A stretch of DNA of 10,292 bases from Bacteroidota bacterium (lineage in GTDB: Bacteria; Bacteroidota; Bacteroidia; Chitinophagales; LD1): the NCBI GenBank assembly GCA_023428205.1, contig JAEYZB010000169.1:1-10292 (forward strand). Reading direction: 5' to 3'. The notes under the pieces were generated by a model that was not told where the DNA came from, searched no databases, and saw only the letters and a list, made by a program, of their open reading frames with translations. A program made the translations under genes and the position numbers. Shown here piece after piece: positions 6,748-10,292 of this stretch. Within the stretch, counting starts at the first letter, position 1. Every line of letters begins with the position of its first letter.

Positions 6748-6755
6748 CGAATGTA
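6748..6755 (-). promoter_or_regulatory. Possible -7 box of the tRNA promoter
   Basis: On the minus strand, TACATTCG matches TAnnTTTG at all but one defined position and lies 11 nt upstream of the tRNA 5' end. No clear TTG is present at the expected -33 distance, so the call is tentative. The tRNA could also be co-transcribed from rsmD, 111 bp upstream. Confidence 0.3.
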
Positions 6756-6847
6756 AACTAAAAGTGAAAAACTAAAAACTTAAAATGAAAAATTGATGCT
6801 TGAGTCCCAGTTATAGGGTTTTTAGAAGTACCTGAAGCTGCCCAAAA

Positions 6848-7393
6848 TTACGCCACATTACCGAAAATGGCAAAAATAGTCGTTCCGTAATTTTTTGATT
6901 TGATGAAATTAGGATGCTTTTCAAAGTTGTGATTCGGATTGTGTTCCATAATGAACCAACCGTCTTTTTTCAGCAGATTATATTTGAAAATTAAATCGGG
7001 GATTTCGGGCAAATTCGGTAGTGGATATGGAGGCCCTGCAAAAATATAATCGTATTGCTCCTTACACGTTTCAATGTATTTAAAAACGTCTATTGGAAAT
7101 ACTTTGATGAACTCCTCAACGCCAAATTCTTTTGCCGTTTTTTTGATGAAGTTAGTGCACTTTGGATTCTTCTCCACCGTAGTAATATCTTTACATCCGC
7201 GCGAAGCCATTTCGTAACTTAAACTTCCTGTTCCACCAAACAAATCCAAGTATTTTGTTTCTTCAAAATCAAACTGATTATTCAGCACATTAAACAAGCC
7301 TTCTTTCGCCATATCCGTTGTGGGACGCGTTCCCGGAATATTTGCAGGAGGGTGAAATTGTCTTGATTTTAAATTGCCGCCAATGATTCTCAT
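6848..7393 (-). CDS. rsmD: RsmD-family 16S rRNA guanine-N2 methyltransferase
   Basis: RsmD uses SAM to methylate N2 of G966 of 16S rRNA during small-subunit assembly (E. coli numbering). The 181-residue length is normal. The start MRIIGG and RPTTDMAKEGLFNVL (23-37) are family signatures. The SAM-binding motif I is LDLFGGTGS (49-57), and ASRG (63-66) with VEKN (73-76) follows. The catalytic motif IV, usually (D/N/S)PPY/F, reads AGPPYP with Gly120 (codon GGG) in place of Asp. I recall this variant in related Bacteroidota, so the protein is probably not a broken copy, though its catalysis deserves a check. The ATG overlaps the DUF3822 stop as ATGA, so translation is probably coupled. The DUF3822-rsmD pair is a recurrent Bacteroidota neighbourhood. 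Confidence 0.92.
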   Translation of the reverse strand: MRIIGGNLKSRQFHPPANIPGTRPTTDMAKEGLFNVLNNQFDFEETKYLDLFGGTGSLSYEMASRGCKDITTVEKNPKCTNFIKKTAKEFGVEEFIKVFPIDVFKYIETCKEQYDYIFAGPPYPLPNLPEIPDLIFKYNLLKKDGWFIMEHNPNHNFEKHPNFIKSKNYGTTIFAIFGNVA

Positions 7394-8184
7394 AAACTAA
7401 ATAATGCGATATTTTGATGTTTCGGATAATTGGTAAATAATGAGGAATATTCTACCGTGTTATTTTGCAGAAAAAGAATTTTTTGAAAATAGGCAAAAGC
7501 TATATCGTATATTTTTGACGGCTGCGCTACATCTCCCGATAAAACAAGTTCTGTTTCGTCCCCTTTCAATTCCAAATTTTGAGCGACCAAATTCGTGAAA
7601 TATGCAAAATCCTCAGAAGCCTTAAATTCAAATGTATTGTAAAATTGCAGTTTGTCAGGGGCTCTGAAATAAGCGATGTGTAATAAGTTCCCATCTATTT
7701 GTACAAACAGTTTTCGGGCATCGCCTTTAGGAGAAATATATTCTAGCCATTTTAGTGGCAGCAGTTCATATTGCGCATTCGGGAAAAATGCATTGTAAAA
7801 CTCCTGTACTGCGTGATCAATGGCAATTGCTCCCACTATTTCACCCGTAGCGATTTCGCTCGAAATGTGAAGTGCTTCCGTGTTTTTATAAAAATCCTTA
7901 GGAGTCAATTCCATGCGTCCACTAATGCCGATTTTCACTTGTCGATATACATTGGCAAAAAGCACATCGGAAGAAACAATCGCTTTCAATTCGTGCAAGG
8001 CATCGTTGAAATTGTGGGTTTGATAAAAGGTGTAGTGACGAAAAAAAATAATTTCATTCGGTTGATTTCCACACACACATACACGAAATGAATTATCCAC
8101 CCAAGCTAAAAGCAGGTCTAACTTTTCAGTCGGCAAGGAATGAAGCATAATTCCGGTTTCATCAATGGTGTATGAGTGTTTCAT
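7390..8184 (-). CDS. DUF3822 family protein
   Basis: This 264-residue cytoplasmic protein has no signal peptide or membrane segment. It matches my memory of the Bacteroidota-specific DUF3822 family, found next to rsmD and predicted to have an actin/ASKHA-like fold. Visible features are the N-terminal SYTIDETGIMLHSLPTEKL (4-22), a central VGAIAIDHAVQEFYNAFFPNA segment, and a later FVQIDGNLLHIAYFR beta region. The last two could be the repeated strands of an ASKHA-like core. The ATG at 8184 is chosen over an in-frame TTG at 8223, which would add 13 poorly hydrophobic residues and overlap most of the promoter space of divergent rdgB. Its stop overlaps the rsmD start by 4 bp. No biochemical role is known to me, and a link to rRNA modification is inferred only from the pairing. 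Confidence 0.82.
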   Translation of the reverse strand: MKHSYTIDETGIMLHSLPTEKLDLLLAWVDNSFRVCVCGNQPNEIIFFRHYTFYQTHNFNDALHELKAIVSSDVLFANVYRQVKIGISGRMELTPKDFYKNTEALHISSEIATGEIVGAIAIDHAVQEFYNAFFPNAQYELLPLKWLEYISPKGDARKLFVQIDGNLLHIAYFRAPDKLQFYNTFEFKASEDFAYFTNLVAQNLELKGDETELVLSGDVAQPSKIYDIAFAYFQKILFLQNNTVEYSSLFTNYPKHQNIALFSL

Positions 8185-8231
8185 CGGGTTAAACTTATGA
8201 TTTTTTGCTAAATTTCCGTTCAATTTTACGT

Positions 8232-8816
8232 ATGTCTGAATTACTTTTTGCTACATCAAATGCCAATAAAATTCGCGAAATCCAATCGCTTTTGCCGGAT
8301 GGTTATATACTGAAAGGTTTAAGAGATATTGGTTTTTCGGGGGACATTCCTGAAACAGCTGATACGATAGCCGAGAATTCGCTGTTGAAAGCACAGTATA
8401 TTGCCGAAAAATATGGAGTTCCGTGCTTTTCGGAAGATACGGGATTGATGATTGATGCATTGAATGGGAAGCCCGGGGTGCGTACTGCGCGCTATGCGGG
8501 AGAAAACGCGTGCAACCAAGACAACATTTCTCTCGTCTTACAGCAAATGATCGGACAAAACCAACGGTCGGCTCGTTTTGTTACAGTGATTACGTTCTTT
8601 GATGGCAATGAATTTAGGCAGGTAGATGGTGTTTGTGAAGGCTCTATAGCAATGGAGCCGAGAGGGGAGGATGGTTTCGGTTATGATCCGATTTTTATTC
8701 CCGCTGGCGATACCCGAACATTTGCTGAGATGAATTTGACCGAGAAAAATTTTTTTAGCCATAGAAAAAAAGCTTTTGCTAAATTTATGGAACATTTAGG
8801 ACGCAATCACGTATAA
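8232..8816 (+). CDS. rdgB: XTP/dITP pyrophosphatase (non-canonical purine NTP)
   Basis: This Ham1/RdgB-family enzyme hydrolyses dITP, XTP and related deaminated purine nucleotides to monophosphates plus PPi, keeping them out of DNA and RNA. The 194-residue length is typical. The motifs are in order: LLFATSNANKIREI (4-17) with the SNxNK phosphate-binding site, PCFSEDTGLMIDALNGKPGV (64-83) with catalytic Asp69, GEDGFGYDPIFIP (145-157), and SHRKKA (176-181). The ATG at 8232 is used; an in-frame TTG at 8205 would add nine residues before the conserved start. The gene is divergent from DUF3822 across 47 bp and stands alone or reads toward the sigma gene 41 bp on. Confidence 0.96.
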   Translation: MSELLFATSNANKIREIQSLLPDGYILKGLRDIGFSGDIPETADTIAENSLLKAQYIAEKYGVPCFSEDTGLMIDALNGKPGVRTARYAGENACNQDNISLVLQQMIGQNQRSARFVTVITFFDGNEFRQVDGVCEGSIAMEPRGEDGFGYDPIFIPAGDTRTFAEMNLTEKNFFSHRKKAFAKFMEHLGRNHV

Positions 8817-8857
8817 CAAACAAGCGAAATGGTTTATCACCCTTAAAATAAGTGATT

Positions 8858-9433
8858 ATGAATACCGAGGCGCAAACATATTCTGACGAGCAAATTATTG
8901 ACGGATGCTTGAAAAGTGACCGAAAATATCACGAGTTGCTTTATAAAAAATTTTCCCCGAAAATGTATGCCGTATGTCTTCGCTACGCGACAGATCAAAA
9001 CGAAGCACAAGATATGATGCAGGAGGCTTTCATTCGGGTATATAACAATATCGGTAAATTTAGACGAGAGGGTTCTTTTGAAGGTTGGGTGCGTAGAATT
9101 TTTGTCAATACGGCATTGGAGGTGATTCGCAAAAAAGGGAATATGTATGTGGTGAGGGAAACGGAAAATATTAAAATGGAATATGCCAATGAAAACTCCC
9201 TGCAACGATTGATGAAAGAAGATTTAATGGCAATGATACAGTCGCTTTCAATAGGATATCGTACGGTGTTTAATTTGTATGTGATTGAGGGGTTTTCGCA
9301 CAAAGAAATTGGGGAGCAATTAAATATAACGGAAGGTACATCAAAGTCGCAATTGGCGCGAGCTCGTTATTTGTTGCAGAAAAAAGTAAGTCAATTGACG
9401 GGGTTTAAAGCGGCAACAGCTACTAATGAATAA
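8858..9433 (+). CDS. ECF-type RNA polymerase sigma factor
   Basis: This group 4 sigma factor directs RNA polymerase to a specific regulon. It has 191 residues and only sigma2 and sigma4. Region 2 spans about 24-92 and includes the -10 reading segment DQNEAQDMMQEAFIRVYNNI (46-65) and FEGWVRRIFVNTAL (74-87). Region 4 spans about 121-175 with a helix-turn-helix, HKEIGEQLNITEGTSKSQLARAR (148-170). The ATG at 8858 is preferred; an in-frame GTG at 8852 adds only two residues. The membrane-protein gene follows after 10 bp, a typical sigma/anti-sigma pair. The regulon and signal cannot be read from the window. Confidence 0.93.
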   Translation: MNTEAQTYSDEQIIDGCLKSDRKYHELLYKKFSPKMYAVCLRYATDQNEAQDMMQEAFIRVYNNIGKFRREGSFEGWVRRIFVNTALEVIRKKGNMYVVRETENIKMEYANENSLQRLMKEDLMAMIQSLSIGYRTVFNLYVIEGFSHKEIGEQLNITEGTSKSQLARARYLLQKKVSQLTGFKAATATNE

Positions 9434-9443
9434 TAACTGAAAA

Positions 9444-10157
9444 ATGAAGATTATGGAAAACATGGAAAAATATATTAGAGAACAGCTTGAAGAGCATGAA
9501 ATCACTCCACCTGCGGGTTTTTGGCATCAGATTTCCGATGCCTTGGATAAGCAAGAATTGTCTGAGAATAAGACGACTGTCTTGCCGCAGACGAAATCAT
9601 GGGTCAATCGCGGGCAGATTTTGCGGATCGCAGCAGCCTTAATCTTTTTGATAGGCATAGGTGGCATAATTCGTGTATTGCAGATTAAAAATGGTAATGC
9701 GCACGAGACAACAGTTGCAACTAGTACCGATACAGAAGTAAATACAGCTCCAACACAACCCGTGGTTGTGGAATCGACTATTGCAAATACTGTAAATGTG
9801 GTGCAAGTTCAGAAAACAGTTGCCACAAATAGAAAGTCTAAAGGGGATATTGTATCTCCTAGAGTACAGCGCCAAGTGGTTGAAAAAAACGAGCACGTGG
9901 AGCCCGCGATGTATGAGACAATAACTGAAGAGACAGCGGTTGCTCAAAAAACAGAAGATTCTCAGTCTGTGATTTCTAATTCTACCGAAGTCTCTACCAA
10001 TTCCGTACCGGTTTATTCGTTGAAATTGTTGGATAAAAATGTACCGGATAATGATGAAATCACGGTGATTGAAAAGGACCCGAAAAAGGTTATCGTCATT
10101 GAGAAGGGCTTATCCAAAAAGCCGGAAATACGGTATCAGTTACCGTTACGGTTTTAA
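9444..10157 (+). CDS. Single-pass membrane protein, putative anti-sigma factor
   Basis: This 237-residue protein has no strong family match by eye. Residues 1-57 are a charged N-terminus with helical YIREQLEEHE followed by TPPAGFWHQISDALD (21-35). A single transmembrane helix spans about 59-78 (ILRIAAALIFLIGIGGIIRV), flanked by Arg on the left, which suggests N-inside topology. Residues 80-237 form a T/S/V/E-rich, apparently disordered periplasmic tail. No cysteine-zinc ZAS motif is present. Bacteroidota ECF sigma genes are often followed by such a short cytoplasmic helix plus one membrane pass, so an anti-sigma role is likely but inferred from position. It starts 10 bp after the sigma stop, so the two are almost certainly co-transcribed. 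Confidence 0.7.
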   Translation: MKIMENMEKYIREQLEEHEITPPAGFWHQISDALDKQELSENKTTVLPQTKSWVNRGQILRIAAALIFLIGIGGIIRVLQIKNGNAHETTVATSTDTEVNTAPTQPVVVESTIANTVNVVQVQKTVATNRKSKGDIVSPRVQRQVVEKNEHVEPAMYETITEETAVAQKTEDSQSVISNSTEVSTNSVPVYSLKLLDKNVPDNDEITVIEKDPKKVIVIEKGLSKKPEIRYQLPLRF

Positions 10158-10197
10158 GGACGGCACAATCCTGCTCATTTTTTCAAAGGACTTAAAA

Positions 10198-10292
10198 TTA
10201 CAATCCGTTGTTATTGGCAAATTCTATTAGCCCTGCAACGGATTTTACACTAAGTTTTCGGAAAATATTTTTTCGATGTGTTTCTATAGTGT
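10198..10292 (-). CDS. LuxR/NarL-type HTH regulator, C-terminal end (partial)
   Basis: Thirty codons before a TAA are visible on the minus strand, read inward from the right edge. They include TIETHRKNIFRKL and SVKSVAGLIEFA, the recognition helix and final helix of a GerE/LuxR DNA-binding domain (consensus S.KTVETHR.NI..KL). The upstream part, probably a response-regulator receiver or other sensor domain, lies outside the window, so the activating signal is unknown. It converges on the putative anti-sigma gene with about 40 bp between the stops. That gap holds a weak TTTTAAG/CTTAAAA inverted repeat (10152-10158 and 10191-10197) that may act as a terminator. Confidence 0.88.
   Translation of the reverse strand, partial: TIETHRKNIFRKLSVKSVAGLIEFANNNGL

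Noticed and set aside
7500..7516. TATCGTATATTT, like the fic array motif, inside DUF3822
   Set aside because: A single copy explained by coding sequence, with no neighbouring repeats. The CATATCGTA at 6236-6244 is also a lone partial match.

Overview
The window is chromosomal DNA from a Bacteroidota bacterium, probably near Chitinophagaceae/Sphingobacteriia. Four things point there: an AsnRS with an internal coiled-coil insertion, a DUF3822-rsmD gene pair, a short EGF-like lipoprotein, and weak Shine-Dalgarno sites with at least one TTG/TAnnTTTG promoter. The assignment rests on recognising families by eye, not on a database search.

Layout. Positions 1-4787 are mostly housekeeping: the 3' end of asnS (+), convergent mtgA (-) for peptidoglycan glycan synthesis, a divergent lipoprotein gene (+), ruvB (+) for Holliday-junction migration, and an orphan acyl-CoA carboxylase beta subunit (+). 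Positions 4788-6660 look accessory. They hold a perfect 15-bp inverted repeat, a dense array of CGTATCA/CGTATA repeats at about 10-bp spacing over a good Bacteroidota promoter, a class II Fic AMP-transferase with a C-terminal winged helix, an intrinsic terminator, and about 430 bp of non-coding DNA rich in inverted and direct repeats. This block ends at a tRNA with a CAU anticodon (-), which has its own terminator.

Positions 6848-8816 return to conserved genes: rsmD and DUF3822 (-, overlapping by 4 bp) and divergent rdgB (+). Positions 8858-10157 form a two-gene signalling unit: an ECF sigma factor followed by a single-pass membrane protein that is probably its anti-sigma factor. The window ends in the last 30 codons of a LuxR/NarL-type DNA-binding protein (-), a partial gene entering from the right edge.

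The most interesting locus is the fic gene and its repeat array. The repeats cover the -7 box and run up to the start codon, and the protein carries its own wHTH. This fits an autoregulated AMPylation switch, which is an inference. I found no clear multi-gene novel system.
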